From: Clostridium sp. UBA1056 | Lineage (GTDB): Bacteria > Bacillota > Clostridia > Clostridiales > Clostridiaceae | Length of the DNA: 64,000 nucleotides | Direction: 5' to 3' | Assembly (NCBI GenBank): GCA_002316385.1 | Contig: DCDL01000004.1 | Span: 96,250 to 160,249 of the forward strand | Part shown: one piece after another, positions 33,542 to 42,714 of the stretch | Layout: the number at the start of each line of letters is the position of its first letter | How positions within the stretch are numbered: the first letter of the stretch is position 1 | Made by a program: the position numbers and the translations under genes | The notes under the pieces: generated by a model | Seen by the model: the letters and a program-made list of their open reading frames with translations, nothing else | What the model was told of the DNA's origin: nothing | Database searches by the model: none

Positions 33542-34861
33542 TTATTCAGTGATTTCACCTATTAAGTCATATTCTAGTGCATCTTTTATTTTAACCATAA
33601 TAAAATCGCCTATTCTTGGCTTATTAGATTTCACATAAATTTCTCCATCAATTTCTGGAGCCATTTCATAATTTCTTCCACAATAGCTTCCTCTTTTTTT
33701 GCTTTCAATTAATACTTCATAAATTTTCCCTACTTTATTTTTATTTATTTCTGCTGATATGCTTTGCTGAGCCATCATTATAGAATGAAGCCTTCGTTCT
33801 TTAACTTCTTCTTCTATTTGACCTTCCATTTCTGCAGCTACAGTTCCTTCCTCTTGAGAGTATGTAAATACTCCAAGCTTATCGAATTTAGTTTCCTTTA
33901 CAAACTCTAATAATTCTAAGAAGTTTTCTTTAGTTTCTCCTGGAAATCCTACTATAAGCGTAGTTCTTATAGCTATGTTCGGAACTGCTTCCCTAAGCTT
34001 TCTAATATTTTCAGTAATTACTTTCTTTCTACCTTTTCTTCTCATCGCCTTTAAAACATCATCACTGATATGTTGTATCGGAATATCTATATATTTACAT
34101 ACTTTATCATTTGTAGCTATTTCGTTTATAACTTCATCAGTTAACTCTTCTGCATAGCAGTAAAGAAGTCTTATCCACTTTATACTTTTAATTTTTCCTA
34201 ACTCTCTTAAAAGTATATGTAGAGTTTTTTCTCCATATATATCTACTCCATAATTAGTAGTATCTTGAGCTACTATAATTAATTCCTTATATCCATTCAA
34301 AGCTAACTCCTTAGCTTCTTTAAGGATATCCTCCATATCTCTACTTCTATATCTTCCTCTTATTTTAGGAATTGCGCAGTAGGCACAAATATTGTTACAC
34401 CCCTCCGATATTCTTATATAGGCAGTTGTTCCACCAGTGGTAACCTGTCTTTTACCAATATTTATATTAGTATCACTATAGGTTGTGATACAGCTCTTCT
34501 CTCCGGTTTCCATAGATTTTTTAATACATTCATGTAGCTTATCATAATCATTTACTCCTAAAATTATATCTAGCTCTGGCATAAGCTCCAAAAGATCACT
34601 ACCATATCTTTGAGTTAGGCACCCTGTAGCTATCAGTACCTTACATTTACCTTTCTTGTACTTCGCCATTTCTAATATGGTATCTATAGATTCTTGCTTT
34701 GAAGTTTCTATAAATCCACAGGTGTTTACTAGCAGAATGTCCGCTTCTCTTTCATCTGTTACTGCTTCATATCTGCTTTTCAAACTGTTTATTATTATCT
34801 CTGCATCTATTCTATTTTTGTCACAACCTAAGTTTATTACTCCAAATTTTAATTTTTCCAC
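33542..34861 (-). CDS. rimO: Ribosomal protein S12 methylthiotransferase RimO
   Basis: RimO is a radical-SAM enzyme that methylthiolates the conserved aspartate of ribosomal protein S12. The 439-residue protein has the UPF0004 domain with cysteines in NLGCDKNR, VNTCGF and ATGCLTQRYG. The radical-SAM domain has E-G-C-N-N-I-C-A-Y-C-A-I-P, and a C-terminal TRAM domain follows. The NLGCDKNRID start distinguishes RimO from MiaB. The start is GTG at 34861 after GGAGG. It lies 78 bp downstream of ftsK. Confidence 0.95.
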   Translation of the reverse strand: MEKLKFGVINLGCDKNRIDAEIIINSLKSRYEAVTDEREADILLVNTCGFIETSKQESIDTILEMAKYKKGKCKVLIATGCLTQRYGSDLLELMPELDIILGVNDYDKLHECIKKSMETGEKSCITTYSDTNINIGKRQVTTGGTTAYIRISEGCNNICAYCAIPKIRGRYRSRDMEDILKEAKELALNGYKELIIVAQDTTNYGVDIYGEKTLHILLRELGKIKSIKWIRLLYCYAEELTDEVINEIATNDKVCKYIDIPIQHISDDVLKAMRRKGRKKVITENIRKLREAVPNIAIRTTLIVGFPGETKENFLELLEFVKETKFDKLGVFTYSQEEGTVAAEMEGQIEEEVKERRLHSIMMAQQSISAEINKNKVGKIYEVLIESKKRGSYCGRNYEMAPEIDGEIYVKSNKPRIGDFIMVKIKDALEYDLIGEITE

Positions 34862-34939
34862 TCTTATCCTCCTGTGTTATCTTTGTATTGTTTAAATTCA
34901 ATTCTTTTGTAAGGTTAACTAAAATTAGTTAACAAGCTA

Positions 34940-37246
34940 TTATCTCATCAGGTCGTCTCTTCCAAGAACCTGTCTTGGTTTGCTTCCATTACGACCAGAT
35001 ATAATTCCTTCTGCTTCCATCTCATCTATAATTCTAGCCGCTCTATTATACCCTATTTTTAGTCTCCTCTGCAATAAGGATGTTGATGCTTGCCCTGTTT
35101 CTAATACAATTTTAATGGCTTCATCTAATAGTTCATCACAGCCTCCCCCCCCCTTAGATTTAGACACACTATTTTCTATCTCATCCATAATTTCTTTTTT
35201 GTACTCTAACTCCTTTACTCCATTACGAATAAATTCTACCACCGTCTCTACTTCCTCTTCTGACACAAAAGCCCCTTGAATTCTTAGTGGCTTAGATTCT
35301 CCTACTGGATAATATAGCATATCTCCCTTACCTAAAAGCTTCTCTGCTCCTGAAGAATCTAGAATTGTTCTTGAGTCTATCTGGCTTGAAACAGCAAAAG
35401 AAATTCTAGATGGTATATTTGCTTTAATTACTCCTGTAATTACGTCTACAGAAGGCCTTTGAGTTGCTATTACTAGGTGCATTCCTGCTGCTCTAGCCAT
35501 TTGAGCTAATCTACCGATATATTCTTCCACATCATTTGGACATACCATCATTAAATCAGCCAACTCATCTATTATAATTACTATCCATGGAAGCTTTTCT
35601 TCTATTATTCCCTTTTCTGCAAAATCATTATATCCCTCAATATTTCTTACATTATTGTCTGCAAAAAGCTTATATCTTCTAGTCATTTCATTAACTGCCC
35701 AGTTCAATGCACCTGCAGCCTTCTTAGGATCTGTAACTACCGGAATTAATAAGTGTGGTATTCCATTATATATATTAAGTTCTACCACTTTAGGATCTAT
35801 TAAAAGAAGTTTAACTTCTTGCGGAGTATATTTATATAATAAACTTATTAAAAGAGTATTAATACATACACTTTTTCCTGAACCTGTAGCTCCTGCAATT
35901 AAAAGGTGAGGCATCTTAGTTAAATCTCCTACCACACAATTTCCTGCAATATCCTTTCCAAGAGCAAAGGCTAAGTTTTTCTTTGTAGCAGTAAACTCTT
36001 CACTTTCTATTACTTCTCTTAAAAATACTGCCGATAACTCCTTATTAGGTACTTCTATACCCACCGCTGCCTTTCCTGGAATTGGAGCTTCTATTCTAAC
36101 TCCTGATGCCGCTAAATTTAAAGCTATATCATCAGCTAAGTTAACTATCTTACTAACCTTAACTCCTACATGGGGTTGTAATTCAAATCTAGTTACAGAT
36201 GGTCCTTTCGTAACCTGTATTACCTTAGCTTCAACTCCAAAGCTTTCTAAGGTTTCTTGAAGTTTATTAGCACTGTTAAGAAGTTCTTTTTTATCACCAT
36301 TTTTACCTATACTACTTAGATTTTTATGGAGTAATTCTGATGTAGGGTGTTCATAAGCATATACCCTGTTCCCTTCTCCAAAGGAAATGTCAATATCTAT
36401 ATCTTCTATATTGCTTTTATTACCTTTAGTTTGACGATATTCATCTACAACCGATTCCCTTTTACTTTCTAATTGATTATCTCCCTCATCCATCTTCATA
36501 AAATCTATGATTTTAATCTTTGATTCTTCATTACTTTTATTATTTATGGTATTACCATCTACTGGTACATATCCCATAGCTTCATCTATTACAATATTAG
36601 TCATAGTAGAGCCCTTATCCTTTTTCTTTTTTTCCACTTTCTCAAAGGTAAATAACTCTTTTATAGTAATGTTATTAATTAAAACTAAGGATATTATATA
36701 AAAGGCAAATAAAACTATGTATCCACCTACTTTTCCTAAAAGTAAGCTTAGTGGAACTGCAATTACTAAAGATATAATACCTCCATGAATGACAGATGTA
36801 GCTTTAAATTGATTTATAATAGCACTTGCCATGCTTCCTCTTACATAGTAGACCGGTAATATTATAAGCTCTATAAAAATCATTGTTGTAATTAGAAACA
36901 TGAAAATTCCAACGGATCTTTTGGTAAATTTAAAGTATCTATCTGATTTTATATAACTTACTCCCATATATATAAGGATAAATGGCAATGTATAGGCACC
37001 TATACCAAATAATCCTATAAGAATTCTATTGAAAAATACTCCCATTGAGCCAGCCAGAGAGGTTGGATCTGAAAGCACTACTGATAGTAATGATAAAAAT
37101 ATTAACCCCCCTAAGGTTATAAGTATGATTCCATTAAAATCAAACAACTTTTCTCTTTTTATAGTTTTATCTTTTGTACTACTATTTTTAACAGTCTTCT
37201 TCTTATTACTGCTTTTCTTTTTTAAAGGCTCTTTTCCTCTAGCCAT
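34940..37246 (-). CDS. ftsK: DNA translocase FtsK/SpoIIIE
   Basis: FtsK/SpoIIIE pumps DNA through the closing septum, including into the forespore. The 768-residue protein has a Lys-rich N-terminus, about four membrane segments (about 40-190), a linker, the alpha-beta motor with Walker A GATGSGKSV, Walker B V-I-I-I-D-E-L-A-D, and a C-terminal winged-helix gamma domain (last ~65 residues). The ATG at 37246 follows GGAGGAGA. The codons for Gly699-702, between motor and gamma domains, contain nine consecutive G, unusual in this AT-rich genome. Whether it acts in vegetative division, sporulation or both cannot be told. Confidence 0.95.
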   Translation of the reverse strand: MARGKEPLKKKSSNKKKTVKNSSTKDKTIKREKLFDFNGIILITLGGLIFLSLLSVVLSDPTSLAGSMGVFFNRILIGLFGIGAYTLPFILIYMGVSYIKSDRYFKFTKRSVGIFMFLITTMIFIELIILPVYYVRGSMASAIINQFKATSVIHGGIISLVIAVPLSLLLGKVGGYIVLFAFYIISLVLINNITIKELFTFEKVEKKKKDKGSTMTNIVIDEAMGYVPVDGNTINNKSNEESKIKIIDFMKMDEGDNQLESKRESVVDEYRQTKGNKSNIEDIDIDISFGEGNRVYAYEHPTSELLHKNLSSIGKNGDKKELLNSANKLQETLESFGVEAKVIQVTKGPSVTRFELQPHVGVKVSKIVNLADDIALNLAASGVRIEAPIPGKAAVGIEVPNKELSAVFLREVIESEEFTATKKNLAFALGKDIAGNCVVGDLTKMPHLLIAGATGSGKSVCINTLLISLLYKYTPQEVKLLLIDPKVVELNIYNGIPHLLIPVVTDPKKAAGALNWAVNEMTRRYKLFADNNVRNIEGYNDFAEKGIIEEKLPWIVIIIDELADLMMVCPNDVEEYIGRLAQMARAAGMHLVIATQRPSVDVITGVIKANIPSRISFAVSSQIDSRTILDSSGAEKLLGKGDMLYYPVGESKPLRIQGAFVSEEEVETVVEFIRNGVKELEYKKEIMDEIENSVSKSKGGGGCDELLDEAIKIVLETGQASTSLLQRRLKIGYNRAARIIDEMEAEGIISGRNGSKPRQVLGRDDLMR
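35145..35153. repeat. Nine-base G/C homopolymer within ftsK
   Basis: Nine C on the plus strand (nine G in the coding strand) lie within the glycine-rich linker before the gamma domain. Such tracts are prone to slippage and to base-calling errors. Confidence 0.9.
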
Positions 37247-37436
37247 AGTATCTCCTCCAAAACTCGTCCTAAGATTCATGAAAATAATTTCCATTTTTCC
37301 ATCTCAATATATTGTACATTGAAATCCACCTATATTTCAAATTTTTTTTATCTATTTAAGATTATTTACATTATTTATATTACTTAGGCTATAATTTTCA
37401 AAATTTTTACACATATAATAAATTTATTCTATATAA

Positions 37437-37468
37437 AAAGTTGCCAGCATGGTTTTGCTGACAACTTA
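37437..37468 (-). terminator. Terminator after the ClpP-like gene
   Basis: Arms AAGTTGTCAGCA and TGCTGGCAACTT (one mismatch) are followed by TTTTTATA on the minus strand, between the ClpP-like gene and ftsK. Confidence 0.88.
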
Positions 37469-37508
37469 ATATTTAAAAGGATAATTTCTTATCCAACAAG
37501 AAACCTGT

Positions 37509-38330
37509 TTACCCTTCACTATTCTCTTCTGAAACTTCTTCCTTTTCTTCGTGTTCATTTATTAACTCTTCTAATTTATCTAAAGCTTCTCTAATTCCAC
37601 CTACTTCATCAATAAGTCCACATTCTACAGCCTGCCCGCCTATCAATATAGTTCCTATATCATTTAACAACTCATCAGTTTGACTCATCAGACTTCTGAA
37701 ATCATCTGAATTAATCTTCGAAGTTCTAACTACAAATTCAACTATTCTTTCCTGCATTTTTCTAAAATATTCAAAAGTTTGAGATACACCTATAACAAAT
37801 CCATTCATTCTTACAGGATGAACTATCATTGTAGCTGAAGGAGTTATAAATGAATAATTTGATGCAGTAGCTAATGGAACTCCTATTGAATGCCCTCCAC
37901 CTATTACTATAGAAACTGTAGGCTTACTAAGACTAGTTATCATCTCTGCAATAGCTAATCCGGCCTCTACATCTCCTCCTGCAGTATTCAATACTATAAG
38001 TATACCTTTTACATTCCTATCCCTTTCAATAGCAATAAGCTGTGGAATAATTAGCTCATATTTTGTAGCCTTAGTCTGATTTCCAGCCATATTATGGCCT
38101 TCAACTTGCCCTATTATAGGTATAACCTGAATTCTATCATCTGCTTTTGCAACAGTCATAACACCAACTTCTTTAAGGTTGGCAATCTCGTTACTTACCC
38201 CTCCAGAATTATTACCTTCATTTTGTTCATCATCATTATCTTCATTTATCATAACTTTACTTTTATTATTTTTGTTATATTTACTATCTTCGTCTTCCTT
38301 ATGTTTTTTCTTTTTATCTTTATTTTCCAT
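37509..38330 (-). CDS. tepA: ClpP-family serine protease of the TepA/YmfB type
   Basis: These ClpP-like proteins (translocation-enhancing protein TepA in Bacillus) lack the usual ATPase partner gene nearby. The 273-residue protein has a highly charged Lys/Glu/Asn N-terminus (about 1-50) and a ClpP fold. The nucleophile serine lies in G-G-G-H-S-I-G, the histidine in S-A-T-M-I-V-H-P and a later aspartate completes the triad. The C-terminus is Glu-rich. ATG 38330 follows AGGAGG. It sits between dapG and ftsK, the conserved Firmicute position for this gene. Confidence 0.9.
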   Translation of the reverse strand: MENKDKKKKHKEDEDSKYNKNNKSKVMINEDNDDEQNEGNNSGGVSNEIANLKEVGVMTVAKADDRIQVIPIIGQVEGHNMAGNQTKATKYELIIPQLIAIERDRNVKGILIVLNTAGGDVEAGLAIAEMITSLSKPTVSIVIGGGHSIGVPLATASNYSFITPSATMIVHPVRMNGFVIGVSQTFEYFRKMQERIVEFVVRTSKINSDDFRSLMSQTDELLNDIGTILIGGQAVECGLIDEVGGIREALDKLEELINEHEEKEEVSEENSEG

Positions 38331-38383
38331 GGAAAAACACCTCCTAATGTTTTTTATTTTGTGCATTAAGAGGTCTTTATATA

Positions 38384-39571
38384 CTATCCTAATTTAAATT
38401 CATTATGAAGTAAGTTTATAGCATCTTTGACTTTACTGCTTTCTACAAGGCACCAGATAGTTGTATGAGAATCAGCAGTTTGAAGAATATCTACATGTCC
38501 TTCTTCTAAGGCTTTTATGATTCTAGACATAACACCCGGAATTCCTCTCATCTTTGCACCTATTATAGATATTTTACTACAATCTTTTGTATACTCATAG
38601 GTAATCTTCAAGCTATCTGCTATATTTTTAAACTTTTCTAAATCTGATTCATTTATGGTAAATATTTTATCTTTAATAAATACACTGATTAAATCAATGC
38701 TTATACCTTCTTTAGCTAAAATGTGGAATATATTATTACAATGTTCATTCGATCTACCACTAATCCTTATCTGAATTCTATTGCTCATATGAGTTATCCC
38801 AATTACAACTCTACTATTATCTTCTCCATAGGAAGAAATTGTAGTTCCTGCACAATCACTAAGAGTATTTTTTATTACTAGTGGAATATTATATCTTCTA
38901 GATATCTCAACAGCTCTAGGATGTATTACCTTTGCACCTTGTTCTGCAAATTGAAATACTTCATCATAACTTATGCTTTCTATTAATGAAGCCTGAGAAA
39001 CTATTCTTGGATCTGCTGTCATTATACCATCAACATCTGTATATATTTGAACTTCCTTTGCTTTTAGTGCCGCTCCTAAGATTGCTCCCGTAACGTCACT
39101 TCCACCTCTTCCTATGGTAGTAATACTTCCCTCTTCACTTATACCTTGAAAACCTGCTACCACTGGTATTTTGCCATCATCCAATACTTTTAGTATATTC
39201 TTTGGATCCACATTTAAAATAGATGCATTATTAAAATTATTATCAGTTTTTATTCCAGCTTCTCCACCCATAAGCGGAACTGCTTCTATACCTTCTTTTA
39301 GTAAATCATTGCACATTACCACTGTACTTAAAGTTTCTCCACAAGACAAAAGTAAATCCAGCGCTCTTGGATTACTCCCCTTAAATTCTTCATTAATTAA
39401 AGAAAGTAATGTATCTGTTGCATAAGGAGACCCTTTTCTTCCCATAGCTGATACTACAACTACAGGTTTATATCCACCTTTTATAGCACTTTTAATCTTT
39501 TTTATAACTAATTTTCTATTATCCTCACTAGATACTGATGTGCCACCAAATTTCTGAACAACTATATCCAT
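38384..39571 (-). CDS. dapG: Aspartate kinase
   Basis: Aspartokinase phosphorylates aspartate at the start of lysine, diaminopimelate, threonine and methionine synthesis. The 395-residue protein has the kinase motif VVQKFGGTSV at the N-terminus, the T-I-G-R-G-G-S-D segment and two C-terminal ACT domains for allosteric control. The position after ylmC and before the ClpP-like gene matches the DapG isozyme, which in Bacillus is tied to dipicolinate and wall synthesis. The start is ATG 39571, with GGAGG; 39583 would cover that site. Confidence 0.94.
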   Translation of the reverse strand: MDIVVQKFGGTSVSSEDNRKLVIKKIKSAIKGGYKPVVVVSAMGRKGSPYATDTLLSLINEEFKGSNPRALDLLLSCGETLSTVVMCNDLLKEGIEAVPLMGGEAGIKTDNNFNNASILNVDPKNILKVLDDGKIPVVAGFQGISEEGSITTIGRGGSDVTGAILGAALKAKEVQIYTDVDGIMTADPRIVSQASLIESISYDEVFQFAEQGAKVIHPRAVEISRRYNIPLVIKNTLSDCAGTTISSYGEDNSRVVIGITHMSNRIQIRISGRSNEHCNNIFHILAKEGISIDLISVFIKDKIFTINESDLEKFKNIADSLKITYEYTKDCSKISIIGAKMRGIPGVMSRIIKALEEGHVDILQTADSHTTIWCLVESSKVKDAINLLHNEFKLG

Positions 39572-39584
39572 ATTTACCTCCATG

Positions 39585-39860
39585 TTATATGTGCGATTTT
39601 CTTAGTGTATCCCCATCAACATCAATAATTATAGTCTTAGAACCTATTTTTTTAACATAGTCCCAGGAAACTTCCAACATATCATTATTTCTAAAGAACA
39701 TCTTACTAGACTTTCCATCTCCTAGTAATAACAGCTCAAGCTCCCCATTCTCATTTATAACTATATCATTATTGCCTAGGGTACCATATTTATCTCCATC
39801 ATTTATATTTATAATTTCGTATCTTTCCATTTCACTTAAATATCTATATTTTTCTTCCAT
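39585..39860 (-). CDS. YlmC/YmxH-family sporulation protein (PRC-barrel-like)
   Basis: YlmC/YmxH proteins are short, single PRC-barrel-like proteins of unclear function in spore-formers. The real gene starts at ATG 39860 with GAGGTG and encodes 91 residues (M-E-E-K-Y-R-Y-L-S-E-M). The longer reading frame up to 40058 is a hydrophobic low-complexity extension without a ribosome binding site, and I discard it. It ends 13 bp before dapG, as ymxH does in Bacillus, where it lies between pnp/ymxG and spoVF/dapG. Confidence 0.88.
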   Translation of the reverse strand: MEEKYRYLSEMERYEIININDGDKYGTLGNNDIVINENGELELLLLGDGKSSKMFFRNNDMLEVSWDYVKKIGSKTIIIDVDGDTLRKSHI

Positions 39861-40046
39861 ACATATCACCTCATACATAATTTTATAAATTACTATAATT
39901 AATATGTATTTTAGTTTAAATTTATGAATTAATATACGAAACTCAATACAATTATAATATAATTTATGAAATTGTACACTATATGTGCTTAAATTTTGTA
40001 GTAGATAAATCATATATATTAATAACTTATATGTACAAATAAAAAA

Positions 40047-40073
40047 ATAAAAAGGCATTTTACCTTTTTATTT
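40047..40073 (-). terminator. Terminator after pnp
   Basis: AATAAAAAGG and CCTTTTTATT enclose a seven-base loop and are followed by TTTTTTT on the minus strand. Confidence 0.88.
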
Positions 40074-40083
40074 TAACTTCTTT

Positions 40084-42192
40084 TTACTCTTCTATTTTAG
40101 ACTCTTCACTATCTTTTAGTGCATCTTTTCTTGAAAGATTTACTCTTCCCTGAGCATCAATTTCTGTTACTTTTACAAGTATTTCATCGCCGACAGATAC
40201 TACATCTTCTACTTTATTTACTCTTTCGTTAGCTAATTTAGATATGTGTACTAAGCCTTCTTTACCTGGAAGCACTTCTACAAAAGCACCAAATGCCATA
40301 ATCTTAGTAACTTTACCTAAGTATATTTCACCAACTTCTACTTCTTTAGTAATTTCTTTTATAATTCTTAACGCTTCATTAGCACTTTCACTATCAGTAG
40401 ACATTATAACTATTTTACCATCATCATTAGTATCTATCTTAACACCAGTATCTGCTATTATTTTCTTAATAGTTTTTCCACCTGGTCCTATGATATCTCT
40501 AATTTTATCTGGTTTTACATTTATAGTGTACATTCTTGGAGCATATTTAGATAGCTCTTGTCTTGGCTCAGCTATACATTCATTTATTTTATCTAAGATA
40601 AATAGTCTTGCTACTCTAGCATCTTCTATAGCTTTTCTTATACAATACTTAGATAACCCCTTTATTTTTGTATCAACTTGAATTGAAGTTATTCCTTTTT
40701 CTGTACCAGCTACTTTAAAGTCCATATCTCCAAAGAAATCTTCTATTCCTTGAATATCTGTAATTACAGCTTCTTCGCTTAAATCTTCACTAGTTATAAG
40801 TCCCATGGCAATTCCTGCTGCCGGTCTCTTTATTGGAACTCCTGCGTCAAGTAATGCTAATGTACTTCCACACACACTTGCTTGAGATGTAGATCCATTA
40901 GAGCTTAAAACTTCTGAAACAAGTCTTATAGCATATGGGAACTCTTCTATAGAAGGAATTAATGGCTCTAAAGCTCTTTCAGCTAAAGCACCGTGTCCTA
41001 TTTCTCTTCTTCCCGGTCCTCTAAGTGGTTTTACTTCTCCAACACTATATGCTGGGAAGTTATAGTGATGCATATATCTCTTGAAGTCTTCTTCTCCAAT
41101 ACCATCTATGATCTGAACATCCCCTAGAGCTCCTAAAGTAGCTACAGTCATTACCTGAGTTAATCCTCTTGTAAATAATCCTGTACCATGAGTTCTTGGA
41201 AGAATTTCAGTTTCACAAGATATAGATCTAATCTGATCAAACTCTCTACCATCAGGTCTTCTCTTATCTTTAAGTAACATATTCCTTACAATTTCCTTTT
41301 GGATACTGTACACAACTTCTCCTATGTCACTACCACTCTCTGGATATTTTTCAGAAAATTCTTCATTTATTTTAGCTTTAATTTCACTTACTTTAACATT
41401 TCTTTCATCTTTGTCAGTGATATACATAGCTTCTTTTAACATGTCGAAAGCAAAGTTTCTTACATTACTTTCAACTTCTCCATCTACTTTGTATAGTACT
41501 GGCTCAGGCTTAACCTTTCCAAACTTGGCTCTAGCTTCTTCTTGGAATGCTATAATAGATTGGCACTCATTAAATCCAAAATCTATAGCTTCAATCATAG
41601 TTTCTTCTGGAATTTCATCTCCACCAGCTTCTATCATCATAACTCTTTCTTTAGTAGCACATACAGTTAATTGCATTGAGCTTAATTCTCTTTCTTTAGA
41701 TGTAGGGTTAACTACAAACTTTCCATCGATTAATCCAATTGATACTGTAGCTACAGCGTCAGTAAATGGTATGCTTGATAAAAGTAATGCTATTGAAGCA
41801 GCATTCATAGCTAATATTTCTGGAACATTGTCTTGATCTACAGACAACACTGTACAAACAACTTGAACATCATTTCTATATCCCTTTGGGAAAAGAGGTC
41901 TTATAGGTCTATCAATAGCTCTGCCATTAAGTATAGCTTTTTCTGATGGTCTTCCCTCTCTCTTTAAAAATCCTCCTGGAATTTTACCTACAGCATATAA
42001 TCTCTCTTCATATTCTACGCTTAGTGGAAAAAAGTCTATTCCTTGTCTTGGCTCTTCTGATGCATTTACATTTACAAGGATTACAGTCTCTCCATAGCTA
42101 ACAAACATAGCACAATCAGATAACATCCCAATCTTGCCAATTTCTATCTTCATTTCTCTTCCTGCTACAGAAGTAGTTAGTGTATTTGTCAT
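40084..42192 (-). CDS. pnp: Polyribonucleotide nucleotidyltransferase (PNPase)
   Basis: PNPase degrades RNA 3' to 5' using phosphate and can also add tails. The 702-residue protein has two RNase PH domains, with R-P-L-F-P-K-G-Y-R-N-D in the first and F-T-R-G-L-T-Q-V in the second. A KH domain (I-I-G-P-G-G-K-T-I-K-K-I) and an S1 domain (V-L-P-G-K-E-G-L-V-H-I-S) follow. It lies downstream of rpsO with a hairpin between, the same order as in E. coli and Bacillus. AAAGGAGG precedes the ATG. Confidence 0.98.
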   Translation of the reverse strand: MTNTLTTSVAGREMKIEIGKIGMLSDCAMFVSYGETVILVNVNASEEPRQGIDFFPLSVEYEERLYAVGKIPGGFLKREGRPSEKAILNGRAIDRPIRPLFPKGYRNDVQVVCTVLSVDQDNVPEILAMNAASIALLLSSIPFTDAVATVSIGLIDGKFVVNPTSKERELSSMQLTVCATKERVMMIEAGGDEIPEETMIEAIDFGFNECQSIIAFQEEARAKFGKVKPEPVLYKVDGEVESNVRNFAFDMLKEAMYITDKDERNVKVSEIKAKINEEFSEKYPESGSDIGEVVYSIQKEIVRNMLLKDKRRPDGREFDQIRSISCETEILPRTHGTGLFTRGLTQVMTVATLGALGDVQIIDGIGEEDFKRYMHHYNFPAYSVGEVKPLRGPGRREIGHGALAERALEPLIPSIEEFPYAIRLVSEVLSSNGSTSQASVCGSTLALLDAGVPIKRPAAGIAMGLITSEDLSEEAVITDIQGIEDFFGDMDFKVAGTEKGITSIQVDTKIKGLSKYCIRKAIEDARVARLFILDKINECIAEPRQELSKYAPRMYTINVKPDKIRDIIGPGGKTIKKIIADTGVKIDTNDDGKIVIMSTDSESANEALRIIKEITKEVEVGEIYLGKVTKIMAFGAFVEVLPGKEGLVHISKLANERVNKVEDVVSVGDEILVKVTEIDAQGRVNLSRKDALKDSEESKIEE

Positions 42193-42276
42193 TAATTTTC
42201 CTCCTTTCGGTTATTAAAATATATATTTAAACATATATTTATTATTATCTTTTTTTCATTATTTAATTAAAATAAT

Positions 42277-42295
42277 AGAGCGGCTTTGCCGCTCT
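42277..42295 (-). terminator. Hairpin between rpsO and pnp
   Basis: A perfect 8-bp GC-rich stem AGAGCGGC/GCCGCTCT with a three-base loop is followed by ATTATTTT. It may terminate or partly attenuate transcription into pnp. Confidence 0.85.
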
Positions 42296-42298
42296 CAA

Positions 42299-42562
42299 TT
42301 ATTTTCTAATTCCTAATTTAGCAATTATAGCACGGTATCTTTCGATATCTTGCTTCTTTAAGTAGCTTAAAAGTCCTTTTCTTTGTCCAACCATCATTAA
42401 AAGACCTCTTCTTGAGTGGTGATCTTTTTTGTGAACTTTTAAGTGTTCAGTTAATTCCTTAATTCTCTCTGTTAATAATGCTATTTGCACTTCTGGAGAA
42501 CCAGTATCTCCTTCTGTTCTTGCAAATTCTATCATTATTTCTTGTTTTCTTGCCTTTTCCAT
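42299..42562 (-). CDS. rpsO: 30S ribosomal protein S15
   Basis: S15 is an early-binding 16S rRNA protein of the platform. From ATG 42562 (site GGAGGT) the protein is 87 residues, within the family's 87-89. It carries G-D-T-G-S-P-E-V-Q-I-A-L-L-T, H-K-K-D-H-H-S-R-R-G-L-L and Q-R-K-G-L-L-S-Y-L. The longer ORF to 42616 runs into the leader and is discarded. It lies between ribF and pnp. Confidence 0.98.
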   Translation of the reverse strand: MEKARKQEIMIEFARTEGDTGSPEVQIALLTERIKELTEHLKVHKKDHHSRRGLLMMVGQRKGLLSYLKKQDIERYRAIIAKLGIRK

Positions 42563-42640
42563 ATTGTATGCACCTCCAATAGTTAAATCGCCATATGCCA
42601 TGTATCCCGTTGGCATTCAGAACACCTAGCATAAGGTTCC
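42563..42640 (-). promoter_or_regulatory. Structured leader of rpsO (S15 autoregulation candidate)
   Basis: The roughly 75-nt leader contains a hairpin with ATGCCA and TGGCAT enclosing ten bases, and an upstream stem-loop pairing GAAC with GTTC. S15 represses its own translation through a leader structure in several phyla. The position fits, but I cannot assign a known leader class. Confidence 0.5.
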
Positions 42641-42646
42641 TATGAA

Positions 42647-42675
42647 ATTATATCAAACTAAATTTACTTTGTAAA
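42647..42675 (-). promoter_or_regulatory. Sigma-A promoter of rpsO
   Basis: TTTACA (42670-42675) and TATAAT (42647-42652) are spaced by 17 bp on the minus strand. Confidence 0.8.
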
Positions 42676-42714
42676 TAGAAAACTAATTAAATTATAAAAA
42701 TTTGTAAAAATAAG

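Noticed and set aside
39861..40058. N-terminal extension of the YlmC-family gene (up to 157 residues)
   Set aside because: The extension is hydrophobic, AT-driven low complexity. A good GAGGTG site precedes the internal ATG at 39860, and the 91-residue product fits the family.
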